Assembly (NCBI GenBank): GCA_027943335.1
Contig: BSBK01007741.1
Coordinates: forward strand, 1,188,001 to 1,252,000
DNA from: Chamaecyparis obtusa
Taxonomy: Eukaryota; Streptophyta; Pinopsida; Cupressales; Cupressaceae
Reading direction: 5' to 3'
Length of the DNA: 64,000 nt
Below the pieces are notes generated by a model. That model was not told the origin of the DNA. It worked only from the letters and a program-made list of their open reading frames with translations, and ran no database searches. Position numbers and translations under genes: made by a program. Positions 46,849-59,329 of the stretch are shown in pieces (the first letter of the stretch is position 1; each line of letters starts with the position of its first letter).

Positions 46849-48003
46849 CACCTCTTAAATATTTTATAATAAAATTTAGTCATCGATATGGATTTAGAAC
46901 CATGGTGTATCAAAAATTTAATCACACAACTCAAATCACTATGATTTTGCAAGATTTCCCAACATCAACAACTAGCCTCTAGAAGTGGCTTTGAAAACTA
47001 ACCCAAAGACATCATAGGAACACACCATCAGAGACTTAAGTTCACTTCCATCATGTAAGTACCCTTGTCAAAGAAAATTTCACCAAAATACTTGAGATAA
47101 AATTTATCACTGACCCAACTCGGCACTCTGGAATATTAACTCTGTCCGCACTGCCAATTTGCATAAATCACCTTCAGAACTGGCTTTGAAAACTTGCCAA
47201 CTGAAACCCTCATGAACTAGATTCTTGAATATTGATTCACTCCCATACAAGGTAAATGAATCCAGAGTTAACTCACTCAGAAGAACAAAAGGTGAAATAC
47301 CATTAAACACCAAAGTTAGCCTATTAGAAACATTCTGGAATAAAACAGTGAAATATGCAGAAGTCTAATTTGGAATTGGCTTAGGAAAGTGGCCAAATGG
47401 ATTGGTAGAGATTCAAAAATATTCAGGGAGGTACACTTCCCAGTCTACAATTTAAGAAATCATTCAATTTCACTTTACCTTGAACCAGGTGCAAACTGGG
47501 AGACCACAAAGTAGGTCACTTAGTATTATGGATTCTGCACATTTAGTGAAACTTAATGAATTGGAAATGAAATGGCTTTGGCAAACTGGTCAAACGAGCA
47601 AATGGGGGGCTAGAAATGATCATGGAGACTCACTCCCATTCCTATAACATAATGCATCAACTCCCATGCTATGAATATCAACTGGCCATAAAATGCACAC
47701 TTTCGAAGTGGGTCACTTTGTGAACTTCTAGAAATACACATAATGCAAATTTCTGGAAACACCTCCAAATGGCCACTTCCTAAACATGCTAGAACTGAAA
47801 TCTAGGAGCCCAAACCTATTGCACATGCTCAATAAAAAGTGATAAACACGTCACCCAATTATTTCTTGAAGAAAATCAACATGTCCCTTTATCTATGCAC
47901 TCAAACTAGGCTTTCCACAATGATTTTTAGGACACTAATCTTATACTTAGAGAAATTTTGAAAATATGTACTCAAAAACATTCCTGGATTTTTGAGTTCC
48001 AAT
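46849..48003. repeat. Old LTR fragment F, part 3
   Basis: No gene. Near 47570-47660 it follows the E LTR around 39880-39970 (AATGGCTTTGGCAAACTGG.. then TCACTCCCAT.. and ATGCATCAACT), and it ends near 48003 in TTTTTGAGTTCCAATA, like the E LTR end TTTTTGAGTACTAACA. Probably the outer part of the same old LTR as 6898-7492 and 35557-37312. Confidence 0.5.
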
Positions 48004-50780
48004 AGGCCCCACACCCTTTATGTTTTTTTTTTCCAAGGGGATGATGGGGGCTGCCATTGGCAAACCCCCTCTGTCCTGCGACAATAGTGTTATTGTTCAG
48101 TAGACCCTTTGTCATTCGACAACAAGGTTGTCACTCTGGGAGTGCCTCTGTTGTTATGGCATAGGGTTTCCATTGGAACCATCTACCATGGGGGAACAGG
48201 GTGGTGGTCGCCCTCCCATAAAAAAAAATTATATTTTTTTTTATATAATATTTTTTTAATAAAATAATCCCTCTCCTTTTTTAATATACGATAATATATT
48301 TATTTACTATAAAATAAAATAAAACCCTGTTTCTCTTTAAATAAGAATTTCTATTTTATTCTCTCGAATATCTAAATTATGATCCTCTTTCTTTTCTAAA
48401 GGCATATTTCTAACATACAAATATTTATATTTTTTAACAAAATTTTATTAATTTAATGAAAGACCAAATTGAGAAAAACCCATTTTTTTTCCTAAAACTT
48501 GAAGAGGAAAACAATCCACAATTTCATGAATACCAGGCATGAAGAAGACAATCTTTCCAAATGGAAAAGTTACATAAGATTAAAAATTTCAAAGGTTCAA
48601 AAGCCTACTTTAAAACCAAGAATGGTTTGAGAAGAAAGATGAACACAATCCACAATCCAAAATTCCATCTTTGAATAAACTCCTTCTATTCCAATTCAGA
48701 GCCAGAACCTGTGTCCCTAAAACCTGTGTGGAATAATGACCAAAAGGATTCTAATATAGAAAACCTTGTAACCAGGGTTAAAAACATGCAACTCCCCATT
48801 ACAAGAATGAAACTCAACTCCTAAAAGCACTTAACTCCAAATCCCAGAAATCAAAATTCAACTCTTAACTCAAATCCAAAAATCATAACTTAACTCCAAC
48901 ATTATTTTAATCAAAACTTTATTTAAAAGAATTATTTAATTAATTAATAATTCTCATTCATGCAAATCACTCAACTTTTAAATCTTAAATTTATATTTCA
49001 ATTTTATTAAATGAATGTGCAAATTTAATTGCATAAAAATATTCAATTAATAATTAATATTTTTATTATATTAATAATATGTAAAATATCAATTCATTAA
49101 TTATGCCTTTAAATTGAATTTTAGAATTTATATCCTCTATTCTTATAATTAAATTTTTGAATTAAGTCCTTTTGAATAAACATAAGAATTTAATTAAACC
49201 CTCATTAAATAAATACTCTCATATTTAATATTTCACTATTTAATAAGATTAAATCACACAATCATTTAATTCATCTTAATTAAATCTTTAATGCATTTTT
49301 AACACAAAATCACGTCAAACGACATGACATGAAAACATGAAGGCTAAACTGACTAAAGACAAAATACCCTAATCAAGCACAAAAGGAGGGTTCACGAATT
49401 CATGTCACCTTGACGAATTTAGAGTTAGCAATAACATACTTGTCCACTATTTCAAGAAAATAAATGGCTTAGGTTTGGATTTATACATGGATGTTATCTC
49501 CCCTCTCTTACCATTGAGATATTACAATAGGACACACTCATCCCGACAATTTAGGGAAGTCGATGCCTAGTACCTAAAATCTTGCATAAAAGATGAGCAT
49601 GTACAAACATGTATATATATAACACAATGGAAGGGATCGACTAATCGTGTGGATCTTGCAAGAAAGTAACTACGACTCCATCCCTCAACCACATCATGCA
49701 CATCAAATAGAAATATAAAACATACATGCAAACCATACACATGCATGTATGGGGTCAGTTAAACCATAAACATAGATAAAATCATATACAAATAACCATC
49801 ATCTTACTAACATGATACAAATCAAATGATTAAATTATCATAGAACTAAATCATTAAATACAACTGAAGATCTAATATACATAAAAAGTGGTCTAAAAGG
49901 GTTGCCATTATAAACATAAATGACAGTAAAGAGATGGGTATTACAACACACACACACACACATATGTGTGTGTGTGTGGGTGTGTGTGTGTGTGTGTGTG
50001 TTTGACATACCAATATATTGTCTATATGACAATTATTTTATAATTTTGTAAATCTAATTGTCTTATAGTAAAATTTGTAAAATTGTATTATATTTAAAAA
50101 CAATATAGAAGAACTATACTTGGATAAAGAGAAAGCAATGTCAAAGTAAAAGTAAAAGACTTCAAAAATATTTTAGTAAAATATTTACTCACGTAATTTG
50201 TTGCACCGTACAATTTTTTTCAAGCCTTATAATTTTTTGCACATACTTTGCATAATTCTCTGCACATGCACATGGGAAATTAAAAAAAATTAGGCCTGCA
50301 ATTTTGAGGGGCCTACACTAAGTGTCAATGTTTACCTAGTGTCAAATTTTCAATAATGATAAAAGGATAAATAGAAATCTTTCCCTATTTTAGTGGAGGA
50401 GCTATAATTTAGTAATTAAAATTAAGCTTTGAAAAAAGACATTGTTTATTGAAAAATGTTATGTGACCACTAATTTAATGATGTGAGGGTAAAATCTCCC
50501 ATGTACATATTGCTTATTCCCTGCAATAAATTGAGTTGTAGTTTCTTGAGAGTTGTAGCATGATCATCATTGATAGTCAAATAACATTCAAAATTTTATA
50601 CTGCAAATACTTTGAAGGGGAGATTTATATCTACTTAACATCTCTACATAATTTGTGACAACAATCAGTTTCTCCTTTTCAGCATGGGATTATGTGAACC
50701 TCTTCAAAGTTTCTAAATTGTTTTCATGTTCAATGACGTAGCAACGTAATTCATTTTCAAACTGCATTTTTAAAGCATTG
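48004..50780. other. AT-rich DNA without recognised gene
   Basis: No supported ORF, RNA gene or LTR pair. Runs of TTTAATTAATTAATAATT type around 48200-49280 and one compound microsatellite at 49946-50003. Confidence 0.6.
49946..50003. repeat. (CA)n-(TG)n compound microsatellite
   Basis: A CA run, a CATATG centre, then a GT run with one GGG interruption. The two halves are complementary and can fold into a hairpin. The 64-codon minus-strand frame over it is an artefact. Confidence 0.95.
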
Positions 50781-50785
50781 TCATA

Positions 50786-51888
50786 TGTTAGGAATGGGAA
50801 CATTGAGAAGGGGGGGTGAATCAGTGTTCACTGTATTTTAACTTTTCACTTTAATCTGAATACTGAATTATAAATGCTTAAGTAATGAATTAAACATGAA
50901 ACATGAAATCAACACATGACACCAATATGGTTACAGGGAAACCCAAATAGGTAAAAACCTCAGTGGGACTTGATACCCACTAATAATCTCCACTAGTTTT
51001 GTGATCCTTGTTAGAAGATCCTTTACCCTGTTAGGAGTAGCTTTACAATGCTTTTAGTACAGTAAACTTGGTTAAGGTTCGGACCCTGTTAGGAGTCTTT
51101 TACAATGATCCCTATTAGGGGAGTGGACTCACTATCCTAGACCTCACTACTCAGATGGTGAAGGCTACAACCTTCTCAATCAGATACACACTATATCTGT
51201 AGGTGAACTATCACTGTGACACTGCTTGTCAAATTAGTTCCTTTGGTGCATTGATGCTTTGACCTCTAGCAAATCTCTAATAAATCTTTTGCTCACTTTG
51301 CATACCTCTACTCTTCTTATCACAACTCTCTTATGACTTCCATACTGATTACAATGGGTGCACCTTATATTTATGCGCTCATACCAGTTATACAATTAGG
51401 TTGGCTCTATAACTAATTACAAATAATGCTTCCAAATGAATTGGCTTAAGCATGCTTACAATTATACATGTACACATGTCAACAACCTAAATATAGTGGG
51501 CGCATAGCCTCTACAACATTAATTTATAATCACAAACCAAAATAGTCACTGTTGGCTCCATGCTCTGTTCCATGCTGGGACACACTAGCTGTGCAACTTC
51601 AACTGACTGTAACTTTCACATCTTTGCATATCTATTTATGTGCTCTTAGACTAAGCATAAGTATAGTCTAATAACCTTAATTTCCAGGGTGCATACCTTA
51701 ATTCATTTGTACACACGTGCACTGATGCTCTGAGTCTCTGGTGCTCTGTATGATGTCCAATCTTCAACCCTTAACTGAATTCTAATCTTTACACTTACTG
51801 CGCTAACTCCAAACTACTATATGACTTTGTTGCCATAATGAAAACACTATATCTAGTCATATATCTTAGTATAGACAACTTTCTAACA
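50786..51888 (-). repeat. 3' LTR of A2
   Basis: In element sense starts TGTTAGAAAG (one change from TGTTGG) and ends CCTAACA with the C tract before it. Putative TATA box at 51365-51374, minus strand. Confidence 0.95.
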
Positions 51889-51902
51889 ATCTCTCCCTTT
51901 GT
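51889..51902 (-). other. Polypurine tract of A2
   Basis: Minus strand ACAAAGGGAGAGAT next to the 3' LTR, one base changed from A1 and B. Confidence 0.8.
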
Positions 51903-52032
51903 TATTGATGGCAACAAAAGAATATGGCTAAGTCTCTAACTGTCCCTTAATACAAAAACTTTTTGTCTTCTATATATTTTATACAAACTCTCATATCTCC
52001 CTATACATATATGTACTCCATATTCTATACAA

Positions 52033-52044
52033 CCCCCCCTTTGA
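52033..52044 (-). other. Upstream (extra) polypurine tract of A2
   Basis: Minus strand TCAAAGGGGGGG, about 140 bp before the LTR-adjacent tract, as in A1. Confidence 0.55.
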
Positions 52045-52086
52045 CATTAATGACAAAGATGCATCAAAAACTTTATCTACATACAC

Positions 52087-54522
52087 TTACTGAGGGAAAA
52101 CATCTGGATATGCAATCTTGAGTTTCTAAGTCTCCTTCTTCCAAAAGGTTATCAGAGAATTGACTATCTGTAAATGGGTGCATAATGCATATTGTAGCTT
52201 CTCCATCTTCTCTAGTTCTATGCTCAAACCTTGATCATATTTTAGCATGGTCGCATAAATCTCCTTTATGTTTTGACTAAGTATGTCTAGAGAGGGCGCA
52301 AGAGCATTCCTTGACTGAGTCTGTCTAGATCTTATCTTCTCTATTTCTTTTTCTGCCTTTCCAATTATATCCAACTATCCTTGATAGACATTGTTGCACA
52401 TGTTTAGATCAGTGGAAGTATCTAGCACTAAAATCTTCACCTTCTCAATCATTGCCTCTACATATTTGATCATCTTAAGATGGGCATCAGTGAAATTATC
52501 TTGATCCATGGATTTTGCAATGACTTTCCTTCCTTGATCTACAAATTCCTTCAATGATGCCTGACCAGACTTAAGAGAGGTCAAGTCTAGTGCAAAATTA
52601 CTCATTAGTTCATTTATTCTCTTCTTTAAATAGTTTTCCTCTGCCACTATGGCCGCAGGTTCTTCTAGGCTTGAAAAAATTACTTTGAACTGAGAGATGA
52701 TTGTGCTCACATCATCAACTAAATGTACATTTATCATATTCTTGTCCTCTGGTAGAAAACTGTTCAAAATATTTAATAATTCTAATAGGAGAGGATTCTT
52801 CATTACTTTCTTCTCCTTTTCCTTCTCCATAGCTAGGACACTGAACCTAATCAGGTCTTCTTCCTTTTAGGAGTCCAAACTACTAGTGTCAGGTGTAAGA
52901 CTTGACAACAATGATGAGGACGGAGTGATGGGAGTGCTTTCCATCACCTCTTGTTTTTCTACCTCTACTCCTTTCTTTTCTTCATCAGATATATCTTCTA
53001 TGATTAATTCTTCTTGCTCAGTTTGAGGGATATTGCTGCATAGGATTTCTACTTCCTCAGTGCTAACAAATGCTTCTTCAAACTTGTCTAACTCCTTATC
53101 AGTAGCCGCCATGGCTAATTCCACATTGTCTATGATAATTGTATTGTTTTTGGGTGATTCAGTCATGGGCGCAGACTGATCTACTTTGTTTAACTTTCTA
53201 CAATGGGTGCTAAGTTTTGAGGACCTGTCATTGGTACATTAGTGGGCTCTACCACTTTATCTTCCCTGATGGGTGCATGAGTGATGGGCATAGTCAGTGG
53301 TTTGATCTATTGTTCTAACAACACCTTCTCAAATTCTTTTTCTATTTCCTTCGTAATCAACTCATAATATTTTTTCATGATATGAAGAGATCTCATTTTT
53401 GTTCTAAGGTGCAGCTTCACCAAATTCAATATCAGTTCCACTTCTTCTTTACAACATACTAGTAGAGTATCTTCTAATACTTTTTCTCTTATTCTTTGAT
53501 CTTCCTCATTAGCTTGTCTCTTCAAATTTTCCAAAATATCCCATACTTTATCTGGAAAAACTATTTTCAGCTCAAGGACTATTTTCTTAAACTTGATCAT
53601 ATGTTTGACAATCAAACTATGAATTTCTGATTTGTCAATCTCATTGTAAGATTCATAGAACTTTTCTACTTGATCAATCCTACCCTCATCAACAATTCTA
53701 GTATTTAGAACCTAAAGGCTAGGCCTGAATCCTGTCTAAGGAGGTGTTTGAGTGTTTTTCTTGCTCCTTAATGCTCATGAGGATGGATGACTAGTGCTAG
53801 CTTCTTTCTTCCTTTTGAACAAAGGCTTATACTCCGGAGGAGTATCTTTGGGCACAAAAGGAGTACTATCTTCTTTATCCTTCTGATTGTCATCATTCTC
53901 AAGTTTTATCTTTTTCACCTTGGGATCTTCTTGCTCTTTAGTTGCATTCTTCAATTCTAGGGAAATCTTCTCATCCCTTGCTTTATCAAGGTCTTCTTGT
54001 GATACACCATGTATTCTTAGGATCTATGATGTCACCTTTGCAACCTTTCTTTTTGTTGCAACACTGTTTAGCTTAGCATCAACTTTTCTAGTCTTCTCTT
54101 CATAGGTTCCCCACCTAGGCTCATTTTCATCCTTAGGGACTGATAGCAGTACCTGTGCATAAGCTTCAAGAACTTGTTCTTCAACCTCATACCCAAGTGG
54201 ATGAATCAACTTAGTTCTAGGTTCCATAGCTTCCATACATGTAGTATCAATCTCCACCATGAAGCATATAGTATCCTTATACTTCTCTACAATACTCTCA
54301 GGAATCCTATACCTCATCTACATTCTTGCTCTAAAAGTCTTCAATTCCAAAGTGATGAAATCTCTTAGATTGCTTTCTTTGGATGCCTTATTTGATATTT
54401 GTGGCATGGTAGGAATGGACTTGTCTAGATACAAGTCTGACACTTTACCAACTATATGAAGGTACATATAGATGATTAGGGACCCAAACCTGAATACCTT
54501 GGTCTTATCATGTTTGATAGCT
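52087..54522 (-). pseudogene. ORF2 relic of A2, N-terminal part deleted
   Basis: Open pieces: 54024-54317, 53307-53615, 52867-53166, 52375-52830 and 52126-52374, ending at TAA 52089-52087. From the VEKYKDTICFMVEIDTTCMEAMEP block onward it matches A1 closely and is less damaged: the C-terminal coiled coil (52126-52830) is open in one frame apart from one stop. The N-terminal domain present in A1 (2428-3096) is absent because of a deletion with its joint near 54515-54522. Without it this copy cannot encode the full protein. Confidence 0.8.
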
Positions 54523-54840
54523 CAATCTCCAAATCTTCACAACAACTTCCAAGGCTCAATTAGATCTTCAATCACTTTGAGTATGAATGCAATGAGTGAA
54601 CAAACAACTTTTTGTGTACTTAAAGTAAGAAATTCACCATTAATGCAACTTGCGTAAACCAAGTTGTCACTTCAAATTTTTAAACTCGAGTTCCACTAAC
54701 AATTAGCATGTGCACTCTTGCACAAAGGTTCCTATACACTCCAATAGCTTAATTGCAAAGGTGCATACTCAGAGGGTGAGTATACCATCCATGCAAGGGT
54801 CTAGAGCTAAATTAGCTCCCCCTATGACCCTGAGGGCCAT

Positions 54841-55970
54841 TTATGCAGATGTAGAGGGTTCATCCACTTGGGATGCATCCAATACATTCTCAACAACATT
54901 GTCCTTCTTTCCTTATGACCAAATCAAGCTCTCATCCTCTGAGGCTTTTACAAACTTGACTTCTACTTCAAGATCCAAAATTGGTTCTTCGATCCTTTTA
55001 GGGCTTTCCTGACCTTGCATCCTTGATCTACAAAACTTTGAGATATGTCGAGCCTTGTTATAGGTGTGACAAATCACTTGAGGTCTATTATTTCTTGGTG
55101 CATTGACATGAGTCACCATTCTACATGTTCTAGCTGAGTGACCATTATTGTACATATCTGACATGTAACATTCTTAGAACTTCTTGCATTGGTCTGATTT
55201 TGATTTCTTTGATCATGTTGAATCATGTTCGTCTTAATAGTCTTGCAATTTATTGCTCTATGACCAAATCTATTACATGTATAATAGTAACCATTGAAAG
55301 GTTTTACCTCTGTACAGTTCCTTTCAATGTGTCCATGCTTGCTACACGCAAAACAAGTGCATTCTAAAGGCTTGCACTCATTCTTAGGAGGATCATTATT
55401 GTCTTTGGTTTGATCTTCAATCTTCTCAGTATTAGTAGAGTCCTTTTGTGAATCCTTTCTTTCTCACATACTGTCTATCTGATTTTGTGCTTCATTGTAT
55501 CCAATATAGCTAGTGTCTCCTTTGATTCATCTTGCATACGACTATGATTCTACCAATTTAGTACTAGTGTGTAATTTGTCAATATGATCCTTTGAATTCT
55601 TTAATTTAGATTCCAAGCTCTCTTTGATATTCTTTAGCTCCAAGATTTCTATGTTAGCTTCCCTTAGTTATTCATTCAATTGAAGGTTCTCCTTAACTTG
55701 TTCATTGTAGACATCTTGATTGTTCATCAGTTTGTCATCTAATTCTTCAAGTTGACTTAACAAGGATGCATTTTCTTCACTCAACTTCTTGAATTTTTCT
55801 TCAAGTTCACTATTAGAGCATCCTTTCAAATCTTTTCTTAGTCTTTTGATAACCAATTGAGCATCACTAACTTTTTCCTTTAGTTCTTCAATTTCTCCTT
55901 CTGAATTGTCTAGGTCTTCAAGAGCTACTTCGAGATTCTTCTTCAAATGTTTCATATCTGCTTTGTCCAT
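54841..55970 (-). pseudogene. gag: gag relic of A2: coiled coil plus zinc knuckles
   Basis: ATG at 55970 and a 100-codon coiled coil (55668-55970) nearly identical to that of A1, then a decayed stretch. Knuckles lie near 55360, 55285, 55150 and 55070 on the minus strand; the one that has TAG in A1 keeps CAG here (55160-55158) in CQI-type context, followed by NNGHSARTC, and the last is HTYNKARHISKFC with Tyr for Cys as in A1. The shared TAA at 54843-54841 marks the gag end. Confidence 0.82.
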
Positions 55971-56010
55971 GATCTCCTCAAGTTGTTAAACTTCTTTGCT
56001 AAGGACCAGA

Positions 56011-56022
56011 GCTCTGATACCA
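56011..56022 (-). other. Primer-binding site of A2 (initiator tRNA-Met)
   Basis: Exact TGGTATCAGAGC on the minus strand, 2 nt from the 5' LTR. Confidence 0.93.
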
Positions 56023-56024
56023 AT

Positions 56025-57135
56025 TGTTAGGAATGGAAACACTGAGAGGGGGGGTGAATCAATGTTCACTGTATTTTAACTTTTCACTTTAATCAAAATA
56101 CTAAATTATAAATGCTTAAGTATTGAATTAAACATTCACATAAACATGAAATAGGAAATCAACACATGACACCAATATGGTTATGGGGAAACCCAAATAG
56201 GTAAAAACCTTGGTGGGACTTGATACCCACTAATAATCTACACTGGTGTTTTGTGATCCTTGTTAGAAGATCTTTTACCCTGTTAGGAGTAGCTTTCCAA
56301 TGCTTTTAGTACAGTAGACCTAGTTAAGATTCAGACCCTGTTAGGAGTCTTTTACAATGATCCCTGTTAGGGGAGTGGACTCACTATCCTAGAGCTCACT
56401 ACTCAGATGGTGAAGGTTACAACCTTCTAAATCAAATACACACTATATCTACAGGTGAACTGTCACTGTGACACTGCTTGTCAGATCAGTTCCTTTGGTG
56501 CGCTAATGCTTTGACCTCTAGCAAAGCTCTAATATATGCTCACTTTGCATACCTTTTTTTTTCTTATCACAACTCTCTTATGACTTCCATACTAATTACA
56601 ATGGGTCCACCTTATATTTATGTGCTCCTACCAAATATACAATTAGGTCCGCCCTATAACTAATTACAAATAATGCTTCCAAATGAATTGGCTTAAGCGT
56701 GCTTACAATTATACATGTACATATGTCAGCAACCTAAATACAATGGGTGCATAGCCTCTACAACATTGATTTATAATCGCAAACCAAAATAGTCACTATC
56801 AGCTTCATGCTCTGTTTGTTGCTGGCACACACTTGTTGTGCAACTTCAACTGACTGTAACTTTCACATATTTGCATATCTATTTATGCACTCTTAGACTA
56901 AGAATAAGTATAGTCTAACAACCTTAACTTCCAGGGTGCATACCTTAATTCATTCGTACACATGTGCACTGATGCTCTGAGTCTCTAGTGCTCTGTATGT
57001 TGTCTAGTCTTCAACACTTAACTAAATTATGATCTTTACCCTTAGTGCGCTGACTCCAAACTGCTATATGACTTTGTTGCCATAATGACAACACTATATC
57101 TAGTCATATATCTCAATATAGACAACTTTCCAACA
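56025..57135 (-). repeat. 5' LTR of A2
   Basis: TGTTGGAAAG...CCTAACA in element sense, 1,111 bp, flanked outside by TSD TCATA. Putative TATA box at 56612-56621. Confidence 0.95.
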
Positions 57136-57140
57136 TCATA

Positions 57141-59329
57141 TTCACCCTTTCAACTTATATTTATAAATCCAACACCATGTCTCTATAGTTAACGCATGGG
57201 CTCTTTACATGGCTTCTCATCAATTTTCTAGGTCAAATTTGAGATCACCTCTCCATGCAACCTTTACAAAAAAATATGAGGAAGATTACTTGAAACATAT
57301 ATGTTATGTATACTCACCCTATACACATGGCTAGTTTGAATCTCCACAAAGTAGTCAACGTCCTCTTAGCTTGGCACTTTCAAAATTATCCTTTATTTTA
57401 ATGTTAGTTTTTATCAATCTCTTGAATTTTATGTAATGCTGATGTTAAGATTTCACTAACACCACCATGCTAAATATATACATCTAAGTTTATTGTTCAA
57501 TTAAATCCAATATTAAATATTAAATTTTTATGCTAACCTCTAACAAACACTCAAAGCTTGTGCAATAGGGAGAAGTGTTTCATTTTGTTTTGCATAGCCT
57601 ATAAATGGGCTTTATTGTCTAGTATGGATAGTCAATGAAAAGAATGTTCCATCCTTATTCTAATGCATGGTTGGATGATTAGGTCTACTCAAATATTTGT
57701 GTCATAGTGTCACAAATTGTATCCTTATACAATTCCATGCTAACTTAGGCCTCACTTTGGTGCTCATGTTTCCATGCGTCTGGATCTAACTAATCTTTCT
57801 CAACCCAAGGCATAATTTTTCAAGCATAGTAGCTTTATGTCTCCTCTAGCCTCTTTCCATCCATCTAAGACTATATTAGGGTGCCTAATGCCCTATTCCT
57901 AGCACCATAGTCCCCTAGACTATGGTGTTAGGTGTTAGTGTCTAAAAAAAATGGAGAGTGGGAAAATAGTATCCATGTTAATCTAATTCAAAGTTATCAA
58001 CACATTTGATAAGGTTTACTATAAAATGATGACTTATCCCCCTTATTTTAACATCACACATTCATAATTCACTCTCTCATTAAGCAAGTATTTCAGTCAT
58101 TTTCAATATGACAAAGGAGGAAATCTAGTGTTGAAAGATTCAATCATTGAATATGGCATCCAGGATCAAGTTTGTATATTTCCTCTATGAGTGAATACTT
58201 ACATGAGGTCTCTTCCTAGCATCATCAACCTTTTTTAAGGCTTCAAGACATGGAAAATTTATTGGTGAAGGTATACCACTATGATTCAATATTATTTACT
58301 TCAAATTGAAGGTTTATTTAAGACATCATTATTGTAGGAAAGGTTGAATCCTTCTAGGGAATGACTTAGGTAAGTCCCTATATGGCACAAATACCATTTT
58401 CCTCCCACTTGTTTGGAGGCTTTTAGATATAGGAGTGGAGTTTAAAAATATGAGAGAGTGTGAAAAGAGACAAAAAGATTCATATCGTAAAAAAGTGACT
58501 GGGACACTATCAATTATTGGCATAGTTTGTGGTTAGTGAAAGTCTGAAACATTTTTTAAGAAATTTTAGGGGAAGCATTAGAGTGACAATCTGAGTCTAA
58601 ATTTGTGAGTGATTTTATATTCATACATCACTAGGACTCTATCTCATAGAGAATTAGTCTTGTCATTTTGAGCCTGAATTATAGTAACAAGTTCCTCTTT
58701 GACTCTCATTTTCAATTTTGTATTCAATGTTTATTTGATGGACATGGAGCTTTCTATTTATGCTAATAGTATTGTGTAATAGTTCTTGTTGTATCAAATT
58801 AATCAGTCAAAAAAGGGGAGAACATCATAAATACACTTGTGCCCAACTCTTACCTACCTTAATTGGTTTAAAATTGTACCAATTTAATAAATCTCCTAAT
58901 GAAATAGTTGATGAGAGTGGGTCTAATGTCTAGTTTTCAAGTTTAGGCTAGTGATCTAATATTTCCTTTTTTATGTCATTTCAATTTGGTGAACCTAAGA
59001 TATAAATCTATATATTTTTATTTTAGATGTTTAGATCTATGTTTAATTGTGTTTATTATGTTCTTTGAGTTCTTAAATAGGTGTTTAATTAGTCATTTCT
59101 TTGGTACATCCTATTATTTGATCACTTATTTCATTATAATTATTTGCAATTGTATTAAGAGTATAGATCACTTTTCTTAGTTGTATCTTTGTTGTGTATG
59201 AGCTTCATTACCCATTTTTTGGAATCCAAAATCTTAGTAAGGAGATGTTATAGATCGATGGCTTCCCAAGGTTTAAATAAGGGTATTGAGCCTATGTTTG
59301 CTAACATATGCCTATGAATTTGTGGAGAA
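57141..59329. other. AT-rich DNA without recognised gene
   Basis: No frame, LTR or RNA gene that I can support. A hairpin with 14-bp arms (CTAGCACCATAGTC and GACTATGGTGTTAG, one mismatch) lies at about 57899-57932. At 58110-58123 a lone ACAAAGGAGGAAAT recalls a retrotransposon PPT, but no LTR partner was found. Confidence 0.55.

Larger units (their letters stand above)
50786..57135 (-). mobile_element. Copia-like LTR element without pol, copy A2 (complete)
   Basis: 6,350 bp, LTRs 1,103 and 1,111 bp, TSD TCATA at 50781-50785 and 57136-57140, intact TGGTATCAGAGC PBS, two PPTs. Same family as A1 throughout, but about 0.8 kb of ORF2 is missing. It gives the full LTR (TGTTGGAAAG...CCTAACA) that A1 lacks. 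Confidence 0.95.

Noticed and set aside
49838..50032. Frame with a (His-Thr)n stretch on the minus strand
   Set aside because: Translation of the compound CA/TG microsatellite.
58110..58123. PPT-like ACAAAGGAGGAAAT as the mark of another LTR element
   Set aside because: No LTR pair, PBS or coding remnant could be linked to it.
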